The notes: generated from the sequence alone by a model not told the origin. Shown: positions 9,022 through 19,904, counted from the stretch's first letter. The stretch: 45,938 nt of DNA from Candidatus Omnitrophota bacterium (GCA_028703535.1 JAQVMQ010000004.1:1-45938); one strand, 5' to 3'. Numbers and translations are program-made.

Positions 9022-9429
9022 AATATTACAAAACCCTGAATAAAATCAGCTTTAAGTTATACGCTTTAAGCTATAAGTTTTTTCTTGAAATCAAATAAGA
9101 AAAATCCCTATCCCGTTTCGTTCATAAGGAACTTCACGGGATCAGCCTAAATATTTAAAAATATGTTGCTGGAGTTCGCCTATATATTACGTATTATAAA
9201 ACAGAGAAAACTAAAGACAATTGTTTTTTTACTGTTAAAACTAACGATTTTTTATATTTTCAGACAAACTATATAATTTTGGATCTTTTATTTTGTCCAT
9301 CTTTTTTATCTTCATTTTCTTTTTATATAGGTTTCTTCCTTTACTTTGTCTATAGCTTCCCGCCACACTAATAAATCTTATTTAGACGCATTCGCCTTTG
9401 GCGGAACAACTTACAGCTTACAACTAAAA

Positions 9430-9771
9430 TTACTTCTTCAATTCATCAATAGCTTTATCTACAAGAGTGACATAAGTCATAGTGCTTGATCCGCCCACTA
9501 AAACAGATATCATACATGCCTCAAGCATCTCGGGCTTATTCCAGCCGGCCTCAAGGCAATGCTGGACAGCTTTAGGTATACATATAGGGCATTTCGCTAT
9601 AACACTTACAGCAAGTAATATAAGCCATTTTTGTTTTGACGGCAGTTTTCCGTCTTTGGTCAATACGGCTTTTTGCTCTATAAACGCGCTGTATTCTTCA
9701 GGTATGTTCTTTCTTATATCGTTCATCAAAGAATTAAATTCATTTAAAGTATTTTTAACATCATAACGCAT
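9430..9771 (-). CDS. carboxymuconolactone decarboxylase / AhpD-like protein
   Basis: 113 aa; KQKWLILLAVSVIAKCPICIPKAVQHCLEAGW with CXXC. Confidence 0.8.
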   Translation of the reverse strand: MRYDVKNTLNEFNSLMNDIRKNIPEEYSAFIEQKAVLTKDGKLPSKQKWLILLAVSVIAKCPICIPKAVQHCLEAGWNKPEMLEACMISVLVGGSSTMTYVTLVDKAIDELKK

Positions 9772-9898
9772 ACTGACCTCCTTTATTTACCTATATCTTC
9801 TCTCCGCATCAAAAATTATCTGTCAAATACTAACAGCAAGACTGTAATTTTACAATAGACTATAGTACGTATTATAAGGCACTGGAGATTAAAGACAA

Positions 9899-10570
9899 TT
9901 ATTTTCTTAGACGTTCAAGATGATGCTTAACGACCTTGGCTTTTATCATATATATAACATTTGTAGCAATATAACCGGCATGATCACATATACGTTCTAA
10001 ATGACGCGCGATCAGAAGAAGCGGCACCGCACGAGGCGCAGTCGAACCGTCTTTTAACATATAATCATATATAAGCTTATTATATATGCTGTTCCTAAGT
10101 TTATCCGCCTCGGAATCTGAAAATATTACTTTTTTAGCAAGTTCTTCATCTAGATTAACAAACGAATCGATAGCATCTCTTACCATCTTTCTTGATATTT
10201 CAGCTAATTTCGGTATATTGACAAGCGGTTTAAGTAATGGCTTATCCGCAAGCTGTAAGACACATTGTGCTATGTTTTCAGATAGATCGGCTATACGTTC
10301 AAGTTCAGAGTTTATCTTCATACCGGTAGTGATAAAACGCAAATCTACCGCCATAGGCTGATTTAATGCTAAAAGAGATATTGCTTCCTCCTCTATCACA
10401 AGTTCAAGTTCATCTATCTTATAATCTGAATCAATGACTGCTCTGGCCAGATCTTTATCGCGATTTTTCAATGCTTCTACAGCCTTATATATTGATTCTT
10501 CACTCATAGCTGCCATTTTCAAAATATCCGTATTCATTTTTTTTAGATCTTCATCAAAATGTCTTTTCAT
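9899..10570 (-). CDS. phoU: phosphate transport system regulatory protein PhoU
   Basis: 223 aa; two PhoU repeats (RDLARAVIDSDYKIDELE, ...FSDSEADKLRN); Pst context. Confidence 0.93.
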   Translation of the reverse strand: MKRHFDEDLKKMNTDILKMAAMSEESIYKAVEALKNRDKDLARAVIDSDYKIDELELVIEEEAISLLALNQPMAVDLRFITTGMKINSELERIADLSENIAQCVLQLADKPLLKPLVNIPKLAEISRKMVRDAIDSFVNLDEELAKKVIFSDSEADKLRNSIYNKLIYDYMLKDGSTAPRAVPLLLIARHLERICDHAGYIATNVIYMIKAKVVKHHLERLRK

Positions 10571-10585
10571 AACTACTCCCTTAAA

Positions 10586-11419
10586 TTAACCGAACCTTCC
10601 GGTTATATAATCTTCGGTTATTTTTTTTGACGGTTTGGTAAATATTTTACTTGTCAAATCATGTTCAACCAACTCTCCCATCATAAAAAAAGCTGTATAA
10701 TCCGAAACACGCGCTGCCTGTTGCATATTATGTGTTACAATAATGATGGTATATTTCTTTTTTAACTCATGTATCAATTCTTCTACTTTAGCCGTCGCGA
10801 TAGGATCAAGCGCTGAAGCAGGTTCATCAAGCAATAAGACTTCCGGTTCTACCGCCAACGCCCTGGCAATACACAATCTCTGCTGCTGTCCGCCCGAAAG
10901 AGAAAACGCGCTTTGATTAAGCCTGTCTTTTACTTCATCCCATAACGCAGCATTTCTTAAACTCCTCGATACTTTTTCAGATATATACTCCTTGTTCCTT
11001 ATACCGTTTATTCTCAAACCATAAGCTACGTTTTCAAATATAGTCTTAGGAAATGGATTCGATTTCTGAAATACCATCCCGATATTACGTCTCAGATCAA
11101 CTATATCAAGCTCTTTATCAAATATATTTTTACCGTCTATACATATAGCTCCTTCATATTTTATGCCCGAGATCATATCATTCATACGGTTAAAACATCT
11201 CAAAAAGGTCGATTTACCACAGCCTGAAGGTCCGATTATGCCTACAACAGTATTTTCTTTAATTTTTAAATTTATATTTTTCAATGCTTGAGATTTTTCA
11301 TAGTAAAAATTAAAATCTTTAACAGATATTTTTACAATATTCTCTTTATTCTCATCAACTATCTTATTACTAACTCCCTGCGTTCTACTTGTAATATGGG
11401 TTTTCATTTTAACTGTCAT
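10586..11419 (-). CDS. pstB: phosphate ABC transporter ATP-binding protein PstB
   Basis: Walker [43 protein letters not shown]. Confidence 0.96.
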   Translation of the reverse strand: MTVKMKTHITSRTQGVSNKIVDENKENIVKISVKDFNFYYEKSQALKNINLKIKENTVVGIIGPSGCGKSTFLRCFNRMNDMISGIKYEGAICIDGKNIFDKELDIVDLRRNIGMVFQKSNPFPKTIFENVAYGLRINGIRNKEYISEKVSRSLRNAALWDEVKDRLNQSAFSLSGGQQQRLCIARALAVEPEVLLLDEPASALDPIATAKVEELIHELKKKYTIIIVTHNMQQAARVSDYTAFFMMGELVEHDLTSKIFTKPSKKITEDYITGRFG

Positions 11420-12270
11420 TTTATTCTCACCTTCCTCAATTTATAACGTATAAATATCGCAAAAAAATTCATACAAAAAATTAGAACAATCAAAACCAGC
11501 GCCGTGCCATAAGCGATAGGCCGTACTTTTTCTATCGCATGATGCTGTGTAGCCATTACATATAAATGATACGGTAACGCCATGAATTGATCTGACAATG
11601 ATCTGGGAAGAAACGGTAAATAAAAGGCCGCGCCCGTAAACAATATAGGTGCCGTCTCACCAGCCGCACGCGATAGTCCCAGAATCGTACCGGTCAACAT
11701 ACCGGGAACAGCATAAGGCAAAACATTTGTTCTTATCGCCTGCCATTTTGTCGCGCCTAACGCCTGCGCACCGTCACGATAATATTGAGGCACGTTTTTC
11801 AACGCTTCCTCGCTGGCAGTTATCGTCCATGGCAAAGTCATTAAGCCTAACGTTAAGCCTGCAGACAATATAGACGTACTAAGATGCAACAACTGTACAA
11901 AAAGTACCACACCAAAAAGTCCATAAACAATTGACGGAACACCCGATAAATTGCGAATAGACATACGTATAAGCCGTGTTATTTTTCCTTTTTTAGAATA
12001 TTCATTTAAATATATGGCACACCCCATACCTAAAGGTATCGATAGAAGAGCCGTTATTACAGTAACAAAGAATGTTCCGATAATAGCAGGAAATATCCCG
12101 CCTTTTGTCATCCCATCTTTGGGCATGGAAGTAAGAAATTCCCAACTTATTTGGCCCATCCCCTTACTCACAATATCATAAAGGATAACCGCTAATATTA
12201 ATATTACCAAAGCTATACACAATCTCAAAAAATTAAAACCCAATACTTGAGTTATCTGACGTTTTTTCAT
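11416..12270 (-). CDS. pstA: phosphate ABC transporter permease PstA
   Basis: Multi-TM permease, [39 protein letters not shown]. Confidence 0.95.
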   Translation of the reverse strand: MKKRQITQVLGFNFLRLCIALVILILAVILYDIVSKGMGQISWEFLTSMPKDGMTKGGIFPAIIGTFFVTVITALLSIPLGMGCAIYLNEYSKKGKITRLIRMSIRNLSGVPSIVYGLFGVVLFVQLLHLSTSILSAGLTLGLMTLPWTITASEEALKNVPQYYRDGAQALGATKWQAIRTNVLPYAVPGMLTGTILGLSRAAGETAPILFTGAAFYLPFLPRSLSDQFMALPYHLYVMATQHHAIEKVRPIAYGTALVLIVLIFCMNFFAIFIRYKLRKVRIK

Positions 12271-13145
12271 TTAACTATTTTCTCATGTTTATGCAATACA
12301 ATATCTGCCGTCATATTAACTAAAAAAGTTATAATAAACAAAACAAGGCCCACACCGAATAACGCATAATAATGTGTAGTATTATAAGGTACTTCACCTA
12401 GCTCTATTGCTATTGTAGAGGTCATGGTTCTTACCGGGCCTAAAAAACTTTCAGGCATAGCCGGCGCACACCCTGTAGCCATAAGGACCGTCATAGTTTC
12501 ACCAATAGCTCTGCCCATACCTAACATACATGCGGCTATTATTCCGGAAACGGCAGCAGGTATTTTTACTCTCACTATCGTCTGCCATGGAGTAGCCCCC
12601 AACGCTAAGGAAGCTTCTTCATAAGATACAGGCACACTGTTAAGAGCATCTTCTGAAATACTTATAATTGTCGGTAATGCCATGACCGCCAGAAGAACAG
12701 ACCCATTAACAGCGTTAAGCCCATTATGCAAATGAAATATTTTCGCTATTAACGGCCCTACCATAACAATACCTAAAAAGCCTATTACTACTGACGGTAT
12801 GCCCGCTAATATTTCAACCACGGGCTTTGCTATTTCCCGTGTTCTTTGACCAGCAACATCGGATAGATACGCAGCTGTCGCGATACCCAGCGGAAATGCA
12901 ATCACAAGCGCGCCAACTGTAACCATAAACGTACTCACTATCATGGCCAAAATACCGTAGGAATGTTTTACATAAGCATCCGGATTCCAAACAGCACTAA
13001 AAAGGAACTCTATTATATTAATCTCTTTAAATGCAGGGATTGACGTAAAAACCAATAAAGAAAATATACCTAAAAGGATAATAACAACAAAAAAACCATT
13101 TAAAAAAAAGAGGCCATGAATTAACCGTTCTTTTATTCTACACAT
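12267..13145 (-). CDS. pstC: phosphate ABC transporter permease PstC
   Basis: Multi-TM permease, EILAGIPSVVIGFLG, EDALNSVPVSYEEASLALGATPWQ. Confidence 0.95.
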   Translation of the reverse strand: MCRIKERLIHGLFFLNGFFVVIILLGIFSLLVFTSIPAFKEINIIEFLFSAVWNPDAYVKHSYGILAMIVSTFMVTVGALVIAFPLGIATAAYLSDVAGQRTREIAKPVVEILAGIPSVVIGFLGIVMVGPLIAKIFHLHNGLNAVNGSVLLAVMALPTIISISEDALNSVPVSYEEASLALGATPWQTIVRVKIPAAVSGIIAACMLGMGRAIGETMTVLMATGCAPAMPESFLGPVRTMTSTIAIELGEVPYNTTHYYALFGVGLVLFIITFLVNMTADIVLHKHEKIVK

Positions 13146-13188
13146 TATTCATGGCCTCCACATTAACATTAAATCTCATCTTTTCAGG

Positions 13189-14064
13189 TTACAGACCCAT
13201 ACTGTTTCTGTTAAATTCAACATATTCGTTAGGCAAAACAAAAAATCCTTCTTCTTCAACTATACGCTGGCCTTCTTCGCTTAACTCAAAAAGAATAAAA
13301 TCTTTGGCCGCACCTTTAGGTGTACCGTTGATATATTGATTTAACGGACGTGCTATAGGATACTTGCCGCTTTTAACATCCTGCGCACTTAGCGGACTAG
13401 CATAATCTGCACCGGCACGTGAAGCAACACGCATAACAGTAACACCGTTCGCGTTTTTAACATAGCCCACACCCACATAGCCTATGCCCGAAGCATCCTG
13501 TTTTATCGCTTCAACTATCTGCGCATTACCGTTCATACGATTCATTTTAGGCGAATAATCCCCTTTAAGTACAACCTCTCTGAAAAAATCAAACGTCCCC
13601 GAATTAGATTGTCTGCCGTAAAGTGTTATCGGCATATTCTTACCGCCAAACTCCTGCCAATTAGTAACTTCTCCTCTAAATATCTTTCCCAACTCATCCA
13701 TAGTCAATTTATCAATAGGATTATCTTTACTAACTATAACACTCAGCCCATCTACCGCGACAACAACTCTTTTGGGGTCGACATTAACCGAATTTGCTTG
13801 TTCTATCTCTTTAGACTTTATCAATCTGGATGCATTAGCTATATCACATTTACCGTTTATTAACGCGGCTATTCCCGTACCTGACCCGCCTCCTGTAACG
13901 GCAATATATTTACCGCCGTTTTTCTCCATATAACGTTCAGCAAGGCGCTGCACCAAATTGATCAAAGTATCAGAACCTTTAATCTGAAGCATATCATCAG
14001 CTGAAACACTATGCGTATACGCAAACATTAAAGCTATCGTTAATAAAATTAAAATCTTTTTCAT
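13189..14064 (-). CDS. pstS: phosphate ABC transporter substrate-binding protein PstS
   Basis: Signal peptide, IKGSDTLINLVQRLAERYM, VTGGGSGTGIAALINGKCDIANASR, RQSNSGTFDFFRE. Confidence 0.95.
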   Translation of the reverse strand: MKKILILLTIALMFAYTHSVSADDMLQIKGSDTLINLVQRLAERYMEKNGGKYIAVTGGGSGTGIAALINGKCDIANASRLIKSKEIEQANSVNVDPKRVVVAVDGLSVIVSKDNPIDKLTMDELGKIFRGEVTNWQEFGGKNMPITLYGRQSNSGTFDFFREVVLKGDYSPKMNRMNGNAQIVEAIKQDASGIGYVGVGYVKNANGVTVMRVASRAGADYASPLSAQDVKSGKYPIARPLNQYINGTPKGAAKDFILFELSEEGQRIVEEEGFFVLPNEYVEFNRNSMGL

Positions 14065-14105
14065 TCAACTCCTCCTTCTACTTTTCACAATAATAACCCA
14101 CTTTT

Positions 14106-14123
14106 GTTACAATCAGGTGACAG
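14106..14123 (-). promoter_or_regulatory. candidate Pho box upstream of pstS
   Basis: Minus strand CTGTCACCTGATTGTAAC: two 7-mers (CTGTCAC, TTGTAAC) spaced 4 nt, fitting the Pho-box layout. Confidence 0.6.
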
Positions 14124-14161
14124 AAAAGTAAATTATACGTAAATATTTTTTCAGCCATAGA

Positions 14162-15403
14162 TTAAAACTTCAACTGCCAATCAATTTGAAATACGTTATT
14201 TTCTCCAGCACCCTCGATCTGTTTCATCTGATACCAGTCAAACCCTAAGCTTGTATGTTCACTAAGCCCATATTCAAAAGTAATTTCATGGCCTTTAACA
14301 CCTGTCCCGCCGCTGTAAGCATCTGAATCAGGAAAAGCATCAAGCCAAGCGTCTTTTTCCAAACGTCTATAAAGATATCCCGCCTGCCAATCACCCCATT
14401 TCCCTATTTTAGAATCGCCGAATTTTAAACCAGCCGCCCACCCGTTATTATTATTTGCCGGGTCAGGATTATGGACACTCTCGGCAAAAAGCGCAAACAT
14501 CGGAACAACTCCGTTAAAAGGTTCGCTGAATTTCACTTCTATTGCAGGAGAAATAGTATCATACTCATATTTCAATACACTACCGTCTAAAGTGTTCGTA
14601 CCTGCCGAATAATCTAACGTGGACCCTTTTACTCCCTGGAACCAATAATACGCACAAGCAAGCTTAACCTTAACATCTCCAATAAGTCCCAGACTGCCAA
14701 AATTATACTCAACACCCGGCTGGATAACACCCATAAAAGGGTCTGACTTATCACTACTTGATTCATCAAGTATCCATACGCTTGAGTTTAAAAACAGCCC
14801 CAAATCACTATTGGCACTTTTGGTCAACTGGACAGTAACACCTTCCGGATTAATATCAGAATCCCATAATAAATCTGTCGGCCTGAATATCAAATTTTTT
14901 ATACCCGCGATTTTACCTGCCTTAACAGTTGCCCAAGGCGCGGACATCCACTCAGCATAAGCATAATCCAATCTTATATCTCCCGTATCAAAACTATTTT
15001 CTAACGTTTGATTCGTAGAACGCGGATCAGCACCACCCGAGGCAAAGCCTGCAGCAACCTTAAGTTTTTTGTTAACTTTAGATTCAACACCAAGCCTATA
15101 TCTTATACGCCCGCGATGACGATCTGCGCCGCTTTTTTTATCTTCAGCCTGATAACGCAGTCTAAAATCTCCTTTAAGCTTAACGTTCTGCACCCAAGCC
15201 GGCAATGTTGAGGATTTACCTTCCGCTATTTGTTTGGCAACCTCAGTCTTTGTCTCATCCAATATGATCTGCGCTTCAACCGGAGTAAGAATGTCTTTTT
15301 CAACAAGCTTGTTCACAAGTATATCCACTTCACCCGCCGCAACCGGCAATTGATAGCCTGCCAGCATAAGGGCTATCATTAACAATACAATATTTTTTCT
15401 CAT
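14162..15403 (-). CDS. putative outer-membrane porin in the Pho cluster
   Basis: Signal peptide, beta-rich, LKGDFRLRYQ...C-terminal aromatic strand VFQIDWQLKF. Confidence 0.8.
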   Translation of the reverse strand: MRKNIVLLMIALMLAGYQLPVAAGEVDILVNKLVEKDILTPVEAQIILDETKTEVAKQIAEGKSSTLPAWVQNVKLKGDFRLRYQAEDKKSGADRHRGRIRYRLGVESKVNKKLKVAAGFASGGADPRSTNQTLENSFDTGDIRLDYAYAEWMSAPWATVKAGKIAGIKNLIFRPTDLLWDSDINPEGVTVQLTKSANSDLGLFLNSSVWILDESSSDKSDPFMGVIQPGVEYNFGSLGLIGDVKVKLACAYYWFQGVKGSTLDYSAGTNTLDGSVLKYEYDTISPAIEVKFSEPFNGVVPMFALFAESVHNPDPANNNNGWAAGLKFGDSKIGKWGDWQAGYLYRRLEKDAWLDAFPDSDAYSGGTGVKGHEITFEYGLSEHTSLGFDWYQMKQIEGAGENNVFQIDWQLKF

Positions 15404-15417
15404 AATTTTTTTCCTCC

Positions 15418-15609
15418 TTAATTATAAAAAAATCTAAACTGATAAAATCTTCTTTTTACCCGTTTCAAAGACTCTTCTACGTATTCATCTTCAAAATTCT
15501 CCGAGCTCTCTATCTGACTTAAAACTATCTCTAGATCAGATATTTGGTCACGCAAAAAAGTTGATATATAATCTTTTTGAATGCCCGTGATTTTTTTTAG
15601 AACTTTCAT
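15418..15609 (-). CDS. hypothetical small protein (63 aa) between phoR and the porin gene
   Basis: ORF track; same strand as neighbours, 14 bp upstream of the porin ORF, with an AGGAGGTGAG-type SD before ATG. Confidence 0.5.
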   Translation of the reverse strand: MKVLKKITGIQKDYISTFLRDQISDLEIVLSQIESSENFEDEYVEESLKRVKRRFYQFRFFYN

Positions 15610-15819
15610 TTTCTCACCTCCTTTCTATTTTTTTAGGCGTTTACGGGTATAAAATTATTAGTTATTTTTGTGCATAAAAATACCAACACATAAAATCTAC
15701 CCAACACGATCTTTTTCTTTACACTTAACATCGCGTAAAGTTTACAATTATCCTGTTACAAACAAATTAAAAAAAAGTGAAAATTAGGTGAATTATAAGA
15801 AAGACAATTTCAGAAGTTT

Positions 15820-17592
15820 TTAGGCTTTAGGTAAAGTGAAGCTAAAAGTAGTCCCCTGCCCTTCAACGCTATGCACAGAAACTTCACCGCCATGAGCCTG
15901 AACAATATGTTTAACTATGGAAAGACCCAAGCCTGTCCCGCCGAGCTCTCTCGATCTGGCCTTATCGACACGATAAAAACGCTCAAATATACGCGGCAGG
16001 TCCTTTTCCGGTATACCAATACCTGTATCGGATATATCGACTCCCACAAAACTGCCACGCGCAAAAACCTTTACTATAATCTTTCCATTTTGCGAGTTAT
16101 ATTTCATCGCGTTATCCATGAGATTAAGTAAAACCTGGCTTATACGATCGTGGTCTATCAAAACATCCGGCATATCTGATGGAAAATCAATTTCAACAGA
16201 TATCCCTTTATCATCTATCTGTTTCTTTAGCCCGGAAAAAACTTTTGCTATTATAGGTCTCAATTTCTGAGGTTTGAATTCCATAATAAGATTGCCTGAC
16301 TCAATTTTAGAAAGATTCAATAAATCATCTATAAGGCTCGCCAGTCTATTAGAATCCGAAAGAATAATACTTAAAAAATCACGCGCATGAGCTTCGTCTT
16401 CCAGAGCCCCTGACAAAAGCGTCTCGGAATATCCTTTAATACTGGATACAGGTGTCCTTAACTCATGTGAAACATTTGCCACAAAATCACGCCTGACTTT
16501 TTCAAGATGTCTTAACTCCGTAACGTCATGAAACACAAGAACAGCACCATGTGCCTGGCCTGATTTTTTTATGGCAGTGGCGTGGACAAGTAAAATTTTT
16601 TCTTCAGGCACTAATGTAGATATTTCCGCAGAGATAAGCTCATCACAGGAAGTTAATACTTTATCTATGATTTCCTGTATTTGAATATTTCGTATTACCT
16701 CCATAAATCGTCTACCCACTGGTTCATCTTCGATCTTAAGGAAGTTCTTAAGTGCCTGGTTAACCAAAACAACGGAACCCGACATATCAACAACCATAAC
16801 CCCTTCAAACATACTCAAGAATACCGCCTCAAGCCGTGACCGGCTTTCGCTGATCTTTGAAATATTATTCTGCACTTGTTTAGACATATAATTAAAAGCC
16901 TTGGCAAGATCACCTAATTCATCATTTGACCTTATAAATATCTTTTTATGAAAATTGCCATGCGCGACATTTTGTGCCGCCCATGATATCTCACGTATAG
17001 GCCGTGATATATAACAAGAAACAAGATAACTTACCAAAACAGACAATCCAAAAGCCGCTAACAATGCGAAAACCAGTATCTTCCTTAATCTTCCCAGTAA
17101 TTGGTCAATTTCAGAAAGAGTAATTGATAAACGTATAACACCACTCGTTCCATTATTATTAAACAATGCTGCCATATAAAGAAAATCTTCTTTTATAGTT
17201 GTACTAAACCGTCGGCTTTCACCAAACCCGTCTTTTATGGCATTCTGCACCTCAGGCCGGTACAAATGGTTTTCCATCTCACCGAGCTTTTCTATTTGGA
17301 TCTCAGAATCTCCATAAACAGTACCGTCCAGGCCCATTATAGTAACCCTAAGCTCAAGATCATCTCCTATCTTATCAGCTACTTCATCAAGACTGTAAGA
17401 TAACGTGCCCTTTAAAGGAATATGTGAAAGATATGTTCTGGACAATGTGATTTGCTTGAAAACATTAGTTTTTATCCTTTTATAAGTATACTCTTTAAGA
17501 TTACCGCTTAGATAAAAAAATAAACTTAAAAGAACCGCCGCGTTTGTAAGTATGAAAAAAATCGTTATTTTCTTATGTATATTAAATCTCAA
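15820..17592 (-). CDS. phoR: phosphate regulon sensor histidine kinase PhoR
   Basis: TM-HAMP-PAS-HisKA (FVANVSHELRTPVSSIKGY)-HATPase (GGTGLGLSIVKHIV). Confidence 0.92.
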   Translation of the reverse strand: MRFNIHKKITIFFILTNAAVLLSLFFYLSGNLKEYTYKRIKTNVFKQITLSRTYLSHIPLKGTLSYSLDEVADKIGDDLELRVTIMGLDGTVYGDSEIQIEKLGEMENHLYRPEVQNAIKDGFGESRRFSTTIKEDFLYMAALFNNNGTSGVIRLSITLSEIDQLLGRLRKILVFALLAAFGLSVLVSYLVSCYISRPIREISWAAQNVAHGNFHKKIFIRSNDELGDLAKAFNYMSKQVQNNISKISESRSRLEAVFLSMFEGVMVVDMSGSVVLVNQALKNFLKIEDEPVGRRFMEVIRNIQIQEIIDKVLTSCDELISAEISTLVPEEKILLVHATAIKKSGQAHGAVLVFHDVTELRHLEKVRRDFVANVSHELRTPVSSIKGYSETLLSGALEDEAHARDFLSIILSDSNRLASLIDDLLNLSKIESGNLIMEFKPQKLRPIIAKVFSGLKKQIDDKGISVEIDFPSDMPDVLIDHDRISQVLLNLMDNAMKYNSQNGKIIVKVFARGSFVGVDISDTGIGIPEKDLPRIFERFYRVDKARSRELGGTGLGLSIVKHIVQAHGGEVSVHSVEGQGTTFSFTLPKA

Positions 17593-17594
17593 AA

Positions 17595-18284
17595 TCAGTC
17601 CTCTTCACTAAACTTATATCCAATACCACGCACAGTTTCAATCAGCAATCCGGATTTGCCCAATTTTTCCCTTAATCTCTTAACATGCGTATCTATTGTG
17701 CGCGTACTTACATCAGAAGATATATCCCAAACATCTTCAAGAAGCCTATCTCTTGACTGGACTCTCCCTCGTCTTTTAATAAGTGTAACTAATAATTTAA
17801 ATTCAAATTGAGTTAACCGTGCTGTCTTTTTATCGACAGTAACCATATGACGCGGAATATCTATAGTAATTTTACCGGCAGTCATTATCTCTTTATCTAT
17901 TTCCTCTCTCTTGCCTCTCTTGAGTATAGCCTTAATTCTCAATATAAGTTCTCTGGGACTAAAAGGTTTTACAACATAATCATCGGCTCCCAACTCAAAC
18001 CCGACTATTTTGTCTATCTCTTCACCTTTTGCCGTAAGCATGATAACGGGAATAGCCGCCTTCTTTTTATCCTGCTTTACCTGCCTGCAAGTTTCAAGTC
18101 CATCGATTCCCGGGAGCATAATATCTAAAATTATAATATCTATCTGTTTATTATCCACTATTTCGAGCGCTTCTTCACCGGTAAAAGCAGAAAAACAGAT
18201 AAACCCTGCTTTTTCCAAGTTATACGCAACTAATCTTGATATATTCTTGTCATCTTCAACTACCAACACCTTGTGTCCTGACAT
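17595..18284 (-). CDS. phoB: OmpR-family response regulator PhoB
   Basis: REC domain (IIILDIMLPGIDG) plus winged-helix C-terminus; adjacent to phoR. Confidence 0.92.
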   Translation of the reverse strand: MSGHKVLVVEDDKNISRLVAYNLEKAGFICFSAFTGEEALEIVDNKQIDIIILDIMLPGIDGLETCRQVKQDKKKAAIPVIMLTAKGEEIDKIVGFELGADDYVVKPFSPRELILRIKAILKRGKREEIDKEIMTAGKITIDIPRHMVTVDKKTARLTQFEFKLLVTLIKRRGRVQSRDRLLEDVWDISSDVSTRTIDTHVKRLREKLGKSGLLIETVRGIGYKFSEED

Positions 18285-18372
18285 ATAAATACTCCTTATA
18301 AATCACAAACAAATTATTATTCTCTAAGACTCTGAAAATATACAATAAAAAAGCAAAATCAAAGTTACAAAT

Positions 18373-18390
18373 CTGTGAATTTCCTGTGAC
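18373..18390. promoter_or_regulatory. candidate Pho-box-like direct repeat upstream of phoB
   Basis: CTGTGAATTTCCTGTGAC: CTGTGA repeated at 11-bp spacing. Confidence 0.4.
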
Positions 18391-18601
18391 TTTTAGTCAT
18401 AAACTATTAATTTGATTATATCTTAAATATATTATGAACACAAAGAAGAAAAAACAGCAAAGATCAACAGACGACAAATAACAAAAAATATAAATAGCCG
18501 TTAACCTTTTACCAATTCACATTACATGTCAATAAAGACCGGCTAACGTTTCGGCAGGAAACAAAATATTGAATGATAAAAAATAACAATACTAAATTAT
18601 T

Positions 18602-18628
18602 AAAGGCGGACACACTGGCCCGCCTTTT
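18602..18628 (-). terminator. intrinsic terminator-like hairpin
   Basis: AAAGGCGG...CCGCCTTT stem 3' of the 18664-19080 gene; T-rich on both sides. Confidence 0.6.
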
Positions 18629-18663
18629 AATATACTTAAAAATATAATATTGATGTATTCTTA

Positions 18664-19080
18664 TTACTGAACTCCAAACTCTCCTTCAGGCATCTCGTGG
18701 GAATAATCTTCCTGCGGGATATCTTCGTACCCTTCATCAAACCCGACATCTTCCTCATACGAATCTTGATAATCATACTCATAGTCCGTAAGCATAATAC
18801 CATCCGGAGTCTTTTCGCCATATATCTTTACCGGATCACCTACTTCCAAATAAGAATTTTCAATAAAATCCTGACCGGTGAAGATTTTTACCGGCTCACT
18901 CCCGTCATTAACAACAATATAATTTCCATCTGTAACAATCTCAACAACTTCTCCGCGCATGGAAACCAGATTATCCGTTTCACCCGTCCCCTCACTCACA
19001 ACATCCTGGCCATAAACCAGCAATGATCCGGAAAGCAGAAAAGAAAAGACCATGACTTTAAAAAAAATAGCCTTAAACAC
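18664..19080 (-). CDS. secreted acidic hypothetical protein, possible OB-fold
   Basis: N-terminal signal peptide (FKVMVFSFLLSGSLLVYG), VSMRGEVVEIVTDGNYIVVNDGSEPVKIFTG, acidic tail. Confidence 0.65.
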   Translation of the reverse strand: MFKAIFFKVMVFSFLLSGSLLVYGQDVVSEGTGETDNLVSMRGEVVEIVTDGNYIVVNDGSEPVKIFTGQDFIENSYLEVGDPVKIYGEKTPDGIMLTDYEYDYQDSYEEDVGFDEGYEDIPQEDYSHEMPEGEFGVQ

Positions 19081-19116
19081 TATTGCCTCCTTTTTCTCAA
19101 AAAATATATCTCAATA

Positions 19117-19317
19117 TCAATAATCACTATATTCCTCATCTTCATAATCAGAACTGTTATAATCACTCCTTACTTTTTCAAGGCGTATAGGCTCAAGAGA
19201 TACAACTTTAAGATCCGTATAACAATCCGGACAATACGTTGTATCACCTTCCTCTAATCCTTCTTCAAAATCAAATCTTTCACCGCATACCGGACACTTG
19301 ACCTTCTTTTCAGCCAT
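19117..19317 (-). CDS. LysW-like zinc-ribbon protein
   Basis: 66 aa; CPVCGERFDFEEGLEEGDTTYCPDCYTDLKVVSLEPIRLEKV resembles LysW but ends ...EDEEYSDY rather than EDWGE. Confidence 0.65.
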   Translation of the reverse strand: MAEKKVKCPVCGERFDFEEGLEEGDTTYCPDCYTDLKVVSLEPIRLEKVRSDYNSSDYEDEEYSDY

Positions 19318-19546
19318 AAATCCTCCTTTTTGTTGTTTATTACGCTGAAGCCCATGCCATTATTAATAACCAAACCCGATATTTCAATACTACCCAAAAC
19401 TATATGCCTATATTCTCATATACTCATATTCTATCTAATATTTATTAACACTCCGCATCAAAACTGTCAATATTTTTTTGATTATTATCAATTTGATTTA
19501 TTGGATCTTAAGAAAGACAAAAACAGATATCAAAAAAAACCTTATT

Positions 19547-19855
19547 TTATAAAGCTTTTTTATCATTAGTGAAAATGTCTAAATGCGAGAACTTAAAAAT
19601 AAGAAATTTAAGAATATCGCCCTGAAAAGAAGACAGATTTAATCTATAATAAATAAAATTACCCTCTCTGCGGTCTATTACTATCTTTAACAAACGCAGT
19701 CTTATAAGATGTTTTGATATCGTAGGCTGAGACTTTTTTAATATTCGGCAAATCTCTTTTACCGTAAGCTCTTTTTTTGATAAAAGATTTATTATCCTTA
19801 ACCGTGTATCATCGCCAAGCGCTTTTAGAATCTGTCTTAAATTTTTAACATCCAT
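19547..19855 (-). CDS. ArsR-family winged-helix transcriptional regulator
   Basis: LKALGDDTRLRIINLLSKKELTVKEICRILKKSQPTISKHLIRL. Confidence 0.88.
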   Translation of the reverse strand: MDVKNLRQILKALGDDTRLRIINLLSKKELTVKEICRILKKSQPTISKHLIRLRLLKIVIDRREGNFIYYRLNLSSFQGDILKFLIFKFSHLDIFTNDKKAL

Positions 19856-19904
19856 TTATTACCATTTTCATAATAACACCTAAAAAAATAATTAATTTTA
19901 GATA

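Noticed and set aside
15690-15780. Second Pho box upstream of the 63-aa ORF/porin (TTGTAAC...TTGTAAA)
   Set aside because: The two half-sites are 14 bp apart rather than 11, so the spacing does not fit.
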